Notes: generated from the letters alone by a model not told the origin. A stretch of 64,000 nt of DNA from Echinicola strongylocentroti (GCF_003260975.1 NZ_CP030041.1:1401001-1465000); one strand, 5' to 3'; positions 28,451-37,625 are shown, counted from the first letter of the stretch. Numbers and translations are program-made.

Positions 28451-28496
28451 ACGAAAAGGTTTTCGTGAATGATTTTTTTAACGAAAACCTTTTCGT
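28451..28496. promoter_or_regulatory. paired inverted-repeat operators for the LacI regulator
   Basis: Two 16-bp sites, ACGAAAAGGTTTTCGT (28451-28466) and ACGAAAACCTTTTCGT (28481-28496). Each has perfect 7-bp arms around a 2-bp centre, and the two are reverse complements of each other. Centre-to-centre distance is 30 bp, close to three helical turns, which would place two dimers on one face. They lie 79 and 109 bp upstream of the symporter start and 238 bp before the LacI start, in a 361-bp divergent gap (28373-28733) that otherwise shows nothing clear. Binding by the adjacent LacI protein is inference. Confidence 0.85.
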
Positions 28497-28733
28497 AAAT
28501 TCCCCCTTAACCTCCATGGAAAGTTTAAACCCGGTTTATCAATGTCGTTTAGTTAAGAAGATTTTCCAATACAGATCGTCCATTGAGAGAATTATGGTTT
28601 TAATCCATGGACTTTAAAAACATGTACAAAATGGATCCGCCTTGCAGGTATTGGACGTTAAGAAATTAAAAAGCGGGCGGGCAAGAAGGCAGGCTTGTTT
28701 GACGAAATACTAGCCAAAAAGAATATTTCCCCT

Positions 28734-29756
28734 ATGAAAGAGTATATAACCATAAAAGACTTGGCAGAAACCCTTCATCTCTCCGTAGGAACGGTCTCCA
28801 AGGCTTTCAACCCGAAGTACAAGGACATCAGTGATCGTACCCGGCAAAAAATCCTAAAAGCTGCTCGCCAAATGGGCTATGTACCTAATCCCTTTGCCCA
28901 AAAACTACTAAAGAAGCAAACCTTAAACATTGGGATAATCGTCCCGGAATTTAGCCACAGCTACTTTTCAGAGGTCATCTTCAGTGCCCAAGAAAAGCTA
29001 TTGGAGAGCGACTACCAGACCTTTATCATGTCTTCCCACGAAAATTCAGAATTGGAACGAAAAAATATAGAAACTTTGGTAAACCATATGGTGGATGGCC
29101 TTATCATTTCGCTTTGCAACGGCAGCCTTAATCATGAATACATTAACGACGTCATCAAATCGGGTATTCCCATTGTCCAATTTAATCGGGTATCCAAGAA
29201 AGTAAACTCTCCAAAAGTAGAGTTTAACGATTACAAATGGGCTGTATTCGGCACTGAGCACCTTATTTCACAAGGCTGCCAAAACCTCATCCACTTAGCC
29301 CTTCCAAGGCACCTCCCTCTTGGGCAACAGCGCATATTGGGATTTAAAAAGGCCTTGGAAAAACACCGGGTTACTTATCAAGACCATCAGGTCATTGAAG
29401 CAGGAATAACTGTACAGGATGGTGAGGTGGCCATGTCCAGGTATTTGGAAAAATATGGCCCCCCGGATGGCATATTGGCTGCAGGAGACCCCTTGGCTAT
29501 CGGGGCCATGAAAATCCTGAAGCGTAAAGGGATCGCTATACCAGAAAAAGTCAAAGTTATGGGCTTTACAGAATCAGCTATGGCCTTGGTTGTCGAGCCG
29601 GAGCTGTCCAGTATATCACAGCCTACGGACCAAATTGGCCATTTGATCTCCAAGTTTTTATTGGATCAAATCGCCGGTATCGATAAGTCCAATGAACATT
29701 ACCTCTTTGATGGAAAACTGAACATTAGGGAATCTACTTCCTGCACTGGCCAGTAA
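28734..29756 (+). CDS. LacI-family transcriptional regulator of the PUL
   Basis: LacI/GalR-type repressor, 340 residues. ATG at 28734 is preferred to the upstream in-frame TTG at 28695 because MKEYITIKDLAETLHLSVGT puts the DNA-binding helix-turn-helix at its normal position (about 5-24, followed by VSKAFN), with the hinge region NPFAQKLLKKQT near 55-65. The effector domain is periplasmic-binding-protein-like (INIGIIVPEF-type start at about 64, AAGDPLAIGAMKILKRKG at about 250, and VMGF). Divergent from the symporter-led operon with paired palindromes between, so it is the likely local repressor, relieved by a sugar derived from the polysaccharide. LacI control of a Bacteroidota PUL is less common than hybrid two-component or ECF-sigma control. 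Confidence 0.94.
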   Translation: MKEYITIKDLAETLHLSVGTVSKAFNPKYKDISDRTRQKILKAARQMGYVPNPFAQKLLKKQTLNIGIIVPEFSHSYFSEVIFSAQEKLLESDYQTFIMSSHENSELERKNIETLVNHMVDGLIISLCNGSLNHEYINDVIKSGIPIVQFNRVSKKVNSPKVEFNDYKWAVFGTEHLISQGCQNLIHLALPRHLPLGQQRILGFKKALEKHRVTYQDHQVIEAGITVQDGEVAMSRYLEKYGPPDGILAAGDPLAIGAMKILKRKGIAIPEKVKVMGFTESAMALVVEPELSSISQPTDQIGHLISKFLLDQIAGIDKSNEHYLFDGKLNIRESTSCTGQ

Positions 29757-29800
29757 AAATGCGGGCCTTCAATCGTTTTACGGCGACGGCATCCCAATAG

Positions 29801-30142
29801 TTATTTTTCAATTTCCTGGTTTCTTTCCATATGAATATACCCCCATTTCCTAATGGCCTTCACCAAAGGAAAAAGGGTATCACCATATGCTGTTAAGGAG
29901 TACTCAACTTTGGGAGGCACTTCTGGAAAAACCTTGCGTGCTATTATCCCATCCTCTTCGAGCTCATCCAGTTGCTTTGCGATCATTCGCTCACTAATGG
30001 TAGGCAAAGTCCGGTTCATTTCGCTGAACCGGTTTATCCCTTTCTTGATCAGCATGATCAAAGTGGTTTTGCATTTTCCTTTGATCACTTGCAAAAAAGC
30101 GTCCGATGGGCAATTGACTTCAATTTCTTTTAAATTATCCAT
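29801..30142 (-). CDS. HxlR-family winged-helix regulator
   Basis: 113-residue DNA-binding protein of the HxlR type: CPSDAFLQVIKGKCKTTLIM (11-30), then RFSEMNR, ISERMIAKQLDELEEDGII and KVEYSLTAYGDTLFPLVKAIRKWG, the standard winged-helix layout. Cys11 is the conserved N-terminal cysteine that in some family members senses electrophiles or quinones. Divergent from a YhdH/AcuI-type reductase with a perfect palindrome in between, which fits a stress or electrophile-responsive pair. Convergent with the LacI gene (44-bp gap). Confidence 0.93.
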   Translation of the reverse strand: MDNLKEIEVNCPSDAFLQVIKGKCKTTLIMLIKKGINRFSEMNRTLPTISERMIAKQLDELEEDGIIARKVFPEVPPKVEYSLTAYGDTLFPLVKAIRKWGYIHMERNQEIEK

Positions 30143-30180
30143 AATTTTATTTCCCTAATAACCAGTAAACATGTAGTCAA

Positions 30181-30195
30181 GTTCAGTAACTGAAC
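30181..30195. promoter_or_regulatory. 15-bp palindrome, probable HxlR operator
   Basis: GTTCAGTAACTGAAC: perfect 7-bp arms around one central base, 38 bp upstream of the HxlR start and 55 bp before the reductase start. HxlR regulators normally bind such palindromes in the divergent promoter of the gene they control. Assignment to this regulator is by position. Confidence 0.75.
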
Positions 30196-30250
30196 AAAAT
30201 GTAAGTCATTGATTATTTGATTTATCCAATATACCTTTAAAAGAAAAACT

Positions 30251-31243
30251 ATGAAAGAATCGTTCAACGCATTTCTGGTTTCCGAAAAAGAAGAAGGTAT
30301 CCATCAGGAGATTGCCCAGTTACCGTTTTCTGCATTGCCTTCCAAAGGGGTATTGATCAAAGTCAGTTATTCATCAGTCAATTTCAAGGACGCCCTATCT
30401 GCCACTGGTAACAAGGGGGTTACTAAAAAATTCCCCCATGTGCCAGGTATTGATGCTGTTGGAGAAGTGGTAGATCCTGACGATTCCCCATACCATAAAG
30501 GAGACAAAGTCCTGGTAACAGGCTATGACCTAGGCATGAATACCTGGGGCGGCTATGGAGAATACATCAAAGTCCCCGAGTCATGGATCCTGCCCTTACC
30601 CAAGGATTTATCAGAAAAAGAATCCATGTGTTACGGGACAGCAGGATTGACAGCAGGGTTATCAGTTTCAAAAATCCTTAAAGCCGGGATTGTTCCTAGC
30701 AATGGGCCAGTAATTGTAAGCGGTGCCAGTGGGGGTGTCGGCAGCATTTCTACAGCAATTCTGAGCAAATTGGGTTATGAAGTTCACGTAATCACTTCAA
30801 AAAACAGCCCTGATTATTTCCAGGATACGCTTGGAGCATCAGAAATCACCAGTCGGGAAGAGTTTATCGCTTCACACAATAAAAAACCAATGTCCCGTCC
30901 TACCTATGCTGCTGGAATCGATTGTACAGGAGGAGAAATCCTCTCCGGAATAGTCAAGTCCGTCAAATACAATGGAGTCGTCACTTGCTGTGGTATGGTG
31001 GCTTCCCCTGAGATTCACACCAGTATCTTTCCATTTATTCTAAGAGGAATCAGTTTGATCGGAATTGATTCTGTGGAAATCCCCTTGACTTCAAAGAAAG
31101 AAATCTGGCAAAAGTTGGCCAAAGAATGGAAGCCATCACAATTGACAAAATTGGCCAAGGAAATCTCTCTGGATCAACTTTCCGATGAAATCAGTACAAT
31201 CCTCAAAGGGAAGGCCAAAGGACGGGCTATCTTAACCCATTAA
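30251..31243 (+). CDS. YhdH/AcuI-type NADPH-dependent acrylyl-CoA reductase/quinone oxidoreductase
   Basis: Zinc-independent medium-chain dehydrogenase/reductase of 330 residues. YhdH/YhfP hallmarks: YSSVNFKDALSATG (36-49), PGIDAVGEV (60-68), the nucleotide-binding VSGASGGVGSISTAILSKLGY (156-176), and CCGMVASPEIHTSIFPFILRG near 255-275. Characterised AcuI enzymes reduce acrylyl-CoA, a toxic electrophile made from DMSP in marine bacteria. Divergent from an HxlR regulator; the pair is probably a stand-alone detoxification unit unrelated to glycan use. The exact substrate is not fixed by sequence. Confidence 0.92.
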   Translation: MKESFNAFLVSEKEEGIHQEIAQLPFSALPSKGVLIKVSYSSVNFKDALSATGNKGVTKKFPHVPGIDAVGEVVDPDDSPYHKGDKVLVTGYDLGMNTWGGYGEYIKVPESWILPLPKDLSEKESMCYGTAGLTAGLSVSKILKAGIVPSNGPVIVSGASGGVGSISTAILSKLGYEVHVITSKNSPDYFQDTLGASEITSREEFIASHNKKPMSRPTYAAGIDCTGGEILSGIVKSVKYNGVVTCCGMVASPEIHTSIFPFILRGISLIGIDSVEIPLTSKKEIWQKLAKEWKPSQLTKLAKEISLDQLSDEISTILKGKAKGRAILTH

Positions 31244-31304
31244 GGCCTCAATTATGCGTCGGGATAGGCTTCTGCGATTCTTAATGCACAAACCGGTGCA
31301 AAGG

Positions 31305-32594
31305 TCATTGTTTGGACTTTAGTTGGTGATGTTGATTTTCGATTCGCTGCCGTTGCTCTTTACTGAGTGACTGCTGGTAATGAAACTCAGGACTTAAGTT
31401 CATGTAATGTCCCTTCATCTCCTGGTCATCGACATCCTGACTCAAATCACAATCAAAGCGTGTCAATACCGTGTGGTTATGCTCCCAGTCTCCACCAGCA
31501 TTGATAAAATGGGAAAGCCCCCAAGTAATCCCTGTCCCGTCCTTGGTATCCGTAAAAGCATCAGGGACATAAGGTCCAGCAGCCACAGGTAATAATTCCG
31601 TGATCGCCGCTATCTCGAAATTCACCCAATCTTTTGCATATTGAATGGTATTATGCTCCTGTCCATCGCGCTGCACAATGGCCGCCACACCTTCCTTAAA
31701 GGGAAACAACGTGGTTTCGTGACCAGAATTGATCACTGGATTAAGTGAATGCTTCTTGAATGGCCCCAAAGGGTCGTCTGCTATGGCCAATCCTTGCATC
31801 CGCACCTTCGAAGGATTTAGCTCAGGGCGTTTGTCAAAATCCCCTTTGTAGTACAAGTAGATTTTGCCATTATGCACCAATGGATAAGGGTCATGAATGG
31901 AGTATTGGTCCCATGATCCTTCTGGACCATTGGGAATGACCACTTTATTGGTGTGGGTCCAAGGGCCATCAGGGGAATCCGCATAGGCCACTGACACTGG
32001 ACAAAAATCTCCACGAAGACCACTGGCTTCCATAAAGGCCTGAAAGTACAGGTAATATTTCCCCTTCCATTTCAGAATATCCGTAGTGGTTACGGATCGC
32101 CATCCAGGCTGGGGCTTTGGAGGACGGGGTACGGCCACCCCTTGCTCTTCCCAAGTAAAACCGTCTTCGGAAGTCGCATACCATATCTCGGACAAATCCC
32201 AATCGGCAGAAGGGATGGTGTCGTTTGCCTCTTTTGCTCGTGCCATTCCAACGGCCTTCACAGGAGTATTCCTATAGGTGTACCACACGTAGTATTTTCC
32301 GTTTTCAAAGATCACCTTGGAAGGATCCCTTCGGGTGACGGTTCCATCACCACCGTGGTAGTCAAACCCCTTTAATTCAGTGTATTTAAACTGGGAATAC
32401 AATTCGCTTTGCTCTGGTCGGATATTTTCATAGGCATCATAATTCCTTTCAACCGCTGCACTTAAGGGCCTGTTTGGTTTATCTGAGGGAATTAAAAAGG
32501 GGAAATCTTTATTTCCATCGCTTACCTGTTCCTGCTGGGAAGATTGGCACGCACCTAAACATAATGCGATTCCAACTATATAAATTATTTTCAT
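31305..32594 (-). CDS. GH117 3,6-anhydro-alpha-L-galactosidase-like lipoprotein (second locus)
   Basis: Third GH117 domain of the window, 429 residues, with a lipoprotein signal ending CLGAC (Cys16). All three key positions are kept: base D90 (RRDPS), D235 (IHDPYPL) and acid H292 (NSGHE). It is closest to 11593-12873, but one blade loop is longer and charged (KGDFDKRPELNPSKVRMQG, about 250-268, where the other has AFNRPNPVWVGG), which may alter the substrate pocket. It follows the GH2 gene after 26 bp and lies outside the main operon, separately controlled by the divergent regulator at 35601-36755 if the inferred link is right. Confidence 0.93.
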   Translation of the reverse strand: MKIIYIVGIALCLGACQSSQQEQVSDGNKDFPFLIPSDKPNRPLSAAVERNYDAYENIRPEQSELYSQFKYTELKGFDYHGGDGTVTRRDPSKVIFENGKYYVWYTYRNTPVKAVGMARAKEANDTIPSADWDLSEIWYATSEDGFTWEEQGVAVPRPPKPQPGWRSVTTTDILKWKGKYYLYFQAFMEASGLRGDFCPVSVAYADSPDGPWTHTNKVVIPNGPEGSWDQYSIHDPYPLVHNGKIYLYYKGDFDKRPELNPSKVRMQGLAIADDPLGPFKKHSLNPVINSGHETTLFPFKEGVAAIVQRDGQEHNTIQYAKDWVNFEIAAITELLPVAAGPYVPDAFTDTKDGTGITWGLSHFINAGGDWEHNHTVLTRFDCDLSQDVDDQEMKGHYMNLSPEFHYQQSLSKEQRQRIENQHHQLKSKQ

Positions 32595-32620
32595 GATATT
32601 ATAGCTGTTTGCTTATGCAA

Positions 32621-35461
32621 TTAAAATTTAAATGTGAGTTTAGTAACTATTGGCTCATCATCATTACCAAAATAATTTTCTGATTTCCCGTGCGGCCCCA
32701 TGGTGTCCGAATGTTGGAATTTGGTTCCTATGGCGGGGATGTTTTTGAGAAATGAAATATCCCCTTCCGGAAACTTCACGGTAACCCTACCATGCTGGTC
32801 TTCACTGGGAGCTTCTGGGGTCAACATCCTCATAAAAAGGTGAGGAGAATGGCTATAAACAGTAAAACCATTATTGTCTCTACCAACCACCTCTAACCAA
32901 TACAGACTGGAATAAAAACCTTTGAACTCGGGGTAATCATACGCTGTCTCTCCGGTAACGGTATTGTTATAGTCATTTTCCCAAACCTGAAACCTAGTGC
33001 CCTTCATCCGATTTCGCCATACTCGATAAGGCCCATCGCCCAACCACTTCATGCCTTCAACGTCTTTTTCGGGAAAGGAAAAAGTAAAGCCCTTAAAGCC
33101 CTTCACCCTTTTTTCACCCTTCATTTCTACCCACAAATCGAGTAAGCCGTTTGGATACACGGTCCATTTGACTATGTCCGAACTTAACTCCACATGGGTG
33201 GTCCATTCCGGGGTTTTGTCCCGCTCCTCGAAACGAACCGTAATCTCCACCTTATCTTCTGTGGCCTCTACCATTAGGGTATCCACTTTGTCATCATGAT
33301 CAAATAGTATAGGGCCATTTTTTAATGGAATTAGCTTACCTTCTTTCATCACTTCTACCAAGAGCCCGTTTTCTTTGGAAAAGCTGTAATCCATTTCATT
33401 GGTACTGACCTTTATAAGCTTCCCCGATGTAGTGGAAGTCAACTTCCCTTCTGCCCCATAGTCCAGCCGGTGTTGGTGGTATTCGGCGGGAGACTGTACA
33501 GGATAGGACCAAGTGTAAATTTCTTTTCCCTCTGGGTCAATAGCTGTTAAATGTAACGCATCGGCCTGTTGCCATCCATCAGGCCTGTCAACGGATAACT
33601 TTCCTTTTTCACCTGGAGCCATATCAGGAAATGTAATGGATTCCTCAAACAACACCTTACTTGGTTCGCTTGAACCTACCATTCCAAATCGCATCCATTT
33701 GGCCTCCAATGTACATTCTGCCAGGTTGGTAAAATGGTGCCTGTTTTCCACACGAAAAACACCATTGAACCCCTCTCGGATAGTTCGTTCTTCAATATAA
33801 ATGGGTGACCATATTTCTTTTATGGTATAATAGCTGGCTTCTTTTTCCCCATAAGGTCCTACGATACCGTCGGCGGCATGATTTCCATCTGTGTCCAGTT
33901 TGCCATTTTTATCAGTCCTGACCACTGCCTCATCGGCAAAATCCCATAAAAAACCTCCAGCGGACTGCGGCATGTCCCACATCAGCTCCCAGTAATCTTC
34001 CAATCCTGCCCCATGACCTCCATCATATAATCCATGCAAAAACTCCGTGGGAAACAATATCTTTTCTTTGGCATACCCGTCATTGGCAAGGGCATGGTAT
34101 TGGAAGTAATGTAGGGTATTGGTTTTATTGAAAATATTCCAAGGATGGATGACTTCCCTCTTTTGGATATCCCAAATGGCATAGTCTTCATCCAGCTCTG
34201 TATTCCACCCGGTTTCGTTGCCATTGGCCCATAACAATATGGAGGGGTGGTTCACATCCCTGACCACGGTCTCCTTTACGATCTTCTCCCCTACTTCCGT
34301 ATCCAAGTGGGGACTATGCCAGGTACATACCTCATCGATCACAAATAAGCCCAATGAATCACAAACATCTAAAAAATGTACGTCAGGAGGATAATGGGAC
34401 ATCCTGACCGCATTCATGTTCATGTCTTTCATCATCTGCACATGCTCAATGCTTAGTTCCTTGGACGTGGTACGGCCAGATGTGGGATAAAATGAATGGC
34501 GATTTACGCCTTTAAATTTAATTCGTTGCCCATTGACGTATATCCCGTCGCCTTCCAGCACTTCTACTGTACGGAATCCGATCCGCTCCTTGATTTCATG
34601 TAGGACATTTCCATTTTGATCTTCAATAGCCAAAGCCAACCAGTATAGATTGGGTTGCTCAGGATTCCAGGTTTCTATGTCCTCGGCTTGGGCATGGACC
34701 GACCATATTCCGGAAGATTTCTTTAGCTCTATATCGCCCAGCTTCTGCACCAAGTCACCATTCATACTATACAAGTGCGCATTCACATCAGACGCATTTG
34801 GAGCATTCAGGTACAAATCGGCCCTAATCTCACCATTGGCCCCAGCATCGATGGCCACACGGTCAATGTGTTCTCTTGGAAGTGCCTCTAGGTAAACCGG
34901 ACGAAAGATCCCTCCAAAAACCCAAAAATCAGCCTTGCGCTCTGCATAGTTAATGCTCTCATTGGAAGACACTTTATCCACCCTTACTTCCAAAAGGTTC
35001 TCTTGGCCATCAGGCTTCAGCAAATCCGTGATCGCGTAGTTGAACTCATAGAATGCCCCTTGATGTACCTCTCCAGCCAGCTCCCCATTGATCCTTACCT
35101 CGGCATCGGTCATGACTCCCTCAAAGACGATTTTCACCTCCTTCTCTTTCCAGTCCTTGGGCACAGAAAAGGTATGCTTGTAAAGGCCATACTCCTTGGC
35201 CCGTTCGTCCATAGGGTCTTGTCCATAGTTATATGCGCCAAAACCTTGTTGTTCCCAACACGACGGAACCCCTATCGTCGTCCACTTACCGCTATTTCTT
35301 CCTTCCGAACAAAAAAAGTCCCACTCCACCAAATCGTCTTTTCCTGTCCCCGACAGATACTGCTTTTCGGTAATTGCCCCACTACTGTCCTGCCCATATC
35401 CTTCATAGCCTATGGTCACCAGTAAACCGATCAAAATTAATTTTAAACCTATTTTATACAT
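32621..35461 (-). CDS. secreted GH2 beta-galactosidase-like enzyme
   Basis: GH2 enzyme of 946 residues, signal peptide ending GYGQ (about 24). Order: sugar-binding domain (about 50-195), immunoglobulin-like (200-300), TIM barrel (305-600), then two beta-rich C-terminal domains, the last resembling the Bgal small-chain region of long beta-galactosidases. Catalytic acid/base E416 in WANGNETGW and nucleophile E473 in FPTEFLHG. VWRNRMKG-type and DGPYRVW segments occur in the C-terminal half. It differs from the two GH2 enzymes of the main locus (shorter barrel loops, TEF rather than SEF/SEI at the nucleophile), so probably a distinct linkage or substitution pattern. Paired with a GH117 gene. Confidence 0.93.
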   Translation of the reverse strand: MYKIGLKLILIGLLVTIGYEGYGQDSSGAITEKQYLSGTGKDDLVEWDFFCSEGRNSGKWTTIGVPSCWEQQGFGAYNYGQDPMDERAKEYGLYKHTFSVPKDWKEKEVKIVFEGVMTDAEVRINGELAGEVHQGAFYEFNYAITDLLKPDGQENLLEVRVDKVSSNESINYAERKADFWVFGGIFRPVYLEALPREHIDRVAIDAGANGEIRADLYLNAPNASDVNAHLYSMNGDLVQKLGDIELKKSSGIWSVHAQAEDIETWNPEQPNLYWLALAIEDQNGNVLHEIKERIGFRTVEVLEGDGIYVNGQRIKFKGVNRHSFYPTSGRTTSKELSIEHVQMMKDMNMNAVRMSHYPPDVHFLDVCDSLGLFVIDEVCTWHSPHLDTEVGEKIVKETVVRDVNHPSILLWANGNETGWNTELDEDYAIWDIQKREVIHPWNIFNKTNTLHYFQYHALANDGYAKEKILFPTEFLHGLYDGGHGAGLEDYWELMWDMPQSAGGFLWDFADEAVVRTDKNGKLDTDGNHAADGIVGPYGEKEASYYTIKEIWSPIYIEERTIREGFNGVFRVENRHHFTNLAECTLEAKWMRFGMVGSSEPSKVLFEESITFPDMAPGEKGKLSVDRPDGWQQADALHLTAIDPEGKEIYTWSYPVQSPAEYHQHRLDYGAEGKLTSTTSGKLIKVSTNEMDYSFSKENGLLVEVMKEGKLIPLKNGPILFDHDDKVDTLMVEATEDKVEITVRFEERDKTPEWTTHVELSSDIVKWTVYPNGLLDLWVEMKGEKRVKGFKGFTFSFPEKDVEGMKWLGDGPYRVWRNRMKGTRFQVWENDYNNTVTGETAYDYPEFKGFYSSLYWLEVVGRDNNGFTVYSHSPHLFMRMLTPEAPSEDQHGRVTVKFPEGDISFLKNIPAIGTKFQHSDTMGPHGKSENYFGNDDEPIVTKLTFKF

Positions 35462-35530
35462 AACCTTTATTTGTTGACAGCCTTAATTCTTTTATGAAAA
35501 TTAGTGCATACAGCGATAAAAAATTAACTT

Positions 35531-35560
35531 TAACGGTGCTTTAACGGTACCTATAACGGT
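35531..35560. promoter_or_regulatory. three direct repeats TAACGGT in a divergent promoter
   Basis: TAACGGT at 35531-35537, 35542-35548 and 35554-35560, spaced 11 and 12 bp, about one helical turn. They lie in the 139-bp gap between the GH2 gene (start 35461, minus) and the membrane regulator (start 35601, plus). Direct rather than inverted repeats suit a winged-helix protein that binds as an array on one face of the helix. No -33/-7 promoter could be assigned with confidence. Confidence 0.7.
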
Positions 35561-35600
35561 TAATACCCGCCGCTAATCAACTGATAAATGCTTTAAACCC

Positions 35601-36755
35601 ATGAACCTTTCAAATGAGGCTAAACTTGAGATAGCCGAAAAGATCCTTAGGAGCGAAACGTTCAAAAATGCTCCAACAAGTACCGCACTTTTGCGTTACC
35701 TTGTTCAGGCTGAACTAAAAGACCAAGTACTAAAGGAAAGTATCATTGACGTAGAATTTTTTGGAGGAGACCCCGGAAGCGAAAAAAACAACCCTCGTGT
35801 CAGGGTAAACATCTTCAATTTAAGAAAAAAACTGGCTGACTATTACAAAATCGAAGGCGCTGGTGATCAATTCATCATCTTACTGGAGAAAGGCCAATAT
35901 CAACTAAAATACCAATCGGGGGCAAAGGCAAATAATGCTAAAAAAAGCTGGAAGCCATCATTGCACCAAGGTATATTGCTGCTTTTGTCCTTAACTATTT
36001 GTGGCTTGCTTTTTTTCTATTTGTCCAATACCAAACCAAAAGTATGGGAAGGCTTTATTAACAATGGCCATGCTACCAATTTATATATCGGTGATGCCTT
36101 TGGCTACAGCGGGAAGACCATTTCCGGCCTTAACGGTTGGACGAGGGATTTCGACATTAACAGCTTGGATGATTACTATAAAATGCTGGAAGACAAGCCA
36201 CAGTTAAAGCAATTGACCTCTCCTACAGACTACAATTACTCCACGCGAATGGCCGAAAATGCCACGCATGATTTGGCCAGGTTCTTTACTTTATTGGATA
36301 CTGATTTTGTCATAAAATACGCCACCCATGCTTCATTTGTGGATATAAAAAAAGAAAACACCATATACATTGGTAGGTTAAAAGATCAAAAAAACTTTCT
36401 CTACCTATTCAATGAAGGCAATCGGGACTTCCAGATATTAGACAACCAAGTTCATTTCTCAGGAAACGGCAACTTTTCGGACACTACCTTCATGACCAAT
36501 ATCGGCTATAAGGAAAATGACCTGGCACTGGTCTCCCGAATGCCCGGCCCAAATGACACTGAACAGTTCTTCTTTTTCTCCAATCACGATATTGGTGTAA
36601 TGGCCACCGTTGAATATTTCACCAACCTTGACTCCTTGGAGTCCTTTACCCAAAAACACCTAATGGACAATACGTATTTTACCGCAATATTCAAGGCCAA
36701 AGGCAAAGAAAGGACTAACTTAAGCTTAGAGGAAATTTTGGTAGTTCCATTTTAG
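35601..36755 (+). CDS. membrane-anchored one-component regulator (N-terminal winged-helix-like, one TM, periplasmic sensor)
   Basis: 384 residues. The N-terminal ~105 residues (STALLRYLVQAEL, ESIIDVEFFGGDPGSEKNN, PRVRVNIFNLRKKLADYY, FIILLEKGQYQLKY) resemble the N-terminal domain seen in many signalling ATP/TPR proteins, with its conserved pattern of DP-s-d-VRV-LR-kL--YY and pkG-Y; the shape is that of a DNA-binding winged helix. A single membrane helix follows (about 123-141), then a periplasmic region of about 240 residues with no recognised domain, rich in aromatic residues. This is the architecture of a CadC-like one-component sensor. Divergent from the GH2-GH117 unit, whose promoter holds three direct repeats. 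Sensing of a periplasmic oligosaccharide is inferred. Confidence 0.78.
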   Translation: MNLSNEAKLEIAEKILRSETFKNAPTSTALLRYLVQAELKDQVLKESIIDVEFFGGDPGSEKNNPRVRVNIFNLRKKLADYYKIEGAGDQFIILLEKGQYQLKYQSGAKANNAKKSWKPSLHQGILLLLSLTICGLLFFYLSNTKPKVWEGFINNGHATNLYIGDAFGYSGKTISGLNGWTRDFDINSLDDYYKMLEDKPQLKQLTSPTDYNYSTRMAENATHDLARFFTLLDTDFVIKYATHASFVDIKKENTIYIGRLKDQKNFLYLFNEGNRDFQILDNQVHFSGNGNFSDTTFMTNIGYKENDLALVSRMPGPNDTEQFFFFSNHDIGVMATVEYFTNLDSLESFTQKHLMDNTYFTAIFKAKGKERTNLSLEEILVVPF

Positions 36756-36762
36756 GCTTCTC

Positions 36763-37625
36763 CTACTGAGCTCCCTTATTTTGCTCATAAAAAGACGATA
36801 TTAAGGCCAAAGGAGAGTGATGTGGTCTTCCTACTACTTTTTCAAAATCAGCCTCCACTTCGAATGCTCCCATTTTAATTCCTTCGTAAATACCCGCAAT
36901 GATGTTCCCCATAAATTCCCCGAGTGCTGCCTTTCTTTCTTTTTGGTAAGCGCTAACGGTGACGGGCTTGTATTTTAGCTCAGTATTAAATACGTGGTTG
37001 ATAAGTTTTACCAATTCAGTTTGTGTTATGGCTTCTCCTGCCAAATTATTGGTCTGTCCATTGTACTTATCATTTACCAACATTTGGGCATAGGCATGCC
37101 CCAACTCCTCCCTACTGGTATATCCACACTTCCCTTCACCCGCACAATTCCTGACTTCACCTTCTTTTATATATGTATCTAAATACTCCATGTCCGGCTC
37201 GATATAGATCCCATTTCTCCCAATTTCCCACGCCAAGCCTGATTGTTGAATATCCTTCTCTGTCTGCCGATTACTTTTTACAATTCCACTGAAGGAAGTC
37301 CTTGCTTCATCACCAACAATGCTAGTGTAAACGATTTTTTTTACTCCATTTTGCTTCGCTGCCTCTATTACATTGCGATGTTGTTGTATCCTTTTATCAG
37401 GGGCATCCATGCCTGACACCAATAATACCCTGTCAACTCCTTTCAACGCTTCGTCAAATTGATCCCGATGATTATAATCTCCCTTTCTTATAGCTACTTT
37501 TAGGTGCTCTGCATTTTGCGGGGTCCGAGCGATACCTATAACGTTTTCTTTACCTACCACCTGAACTAGTTGACTGATAATAGCTCCCCCAACTGCCCAC
37601 TGGCTGATGTTACTGCGATTTTCAT
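36763..37625 (-). pseudogene. NmrA-like NAD(P)-binding oxidoreductase, frameshifted near the N-terminus
   Basis: Atypical short-chain dehydrogenase of the NmrA/QorB type. The intact downstream frame begins with a possible GTG at 37560 (VGKENVIGIARTPQNAEHL), but this start lacks the Rossmann glycine motif. The missing start is present in another frame: ATG at 37625 codes MKIAVTSASGQLG and then runs off-frame to a stop, while the main frame continues upstream of 37560 as GAIISQLVQ. The two join if one base is added to the run of five C on the plus strand at 37586-37590 (GGGGG in the gene). So a one-base loss in a homopolymer breaks the gene; it may be a real pseudogene, a phase-variable tract or a sequencing error. 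Downstream parts are complete (EIGRNGIYIEPDMEY, YTSREELGHAYAQML). Confidence 0.82.
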
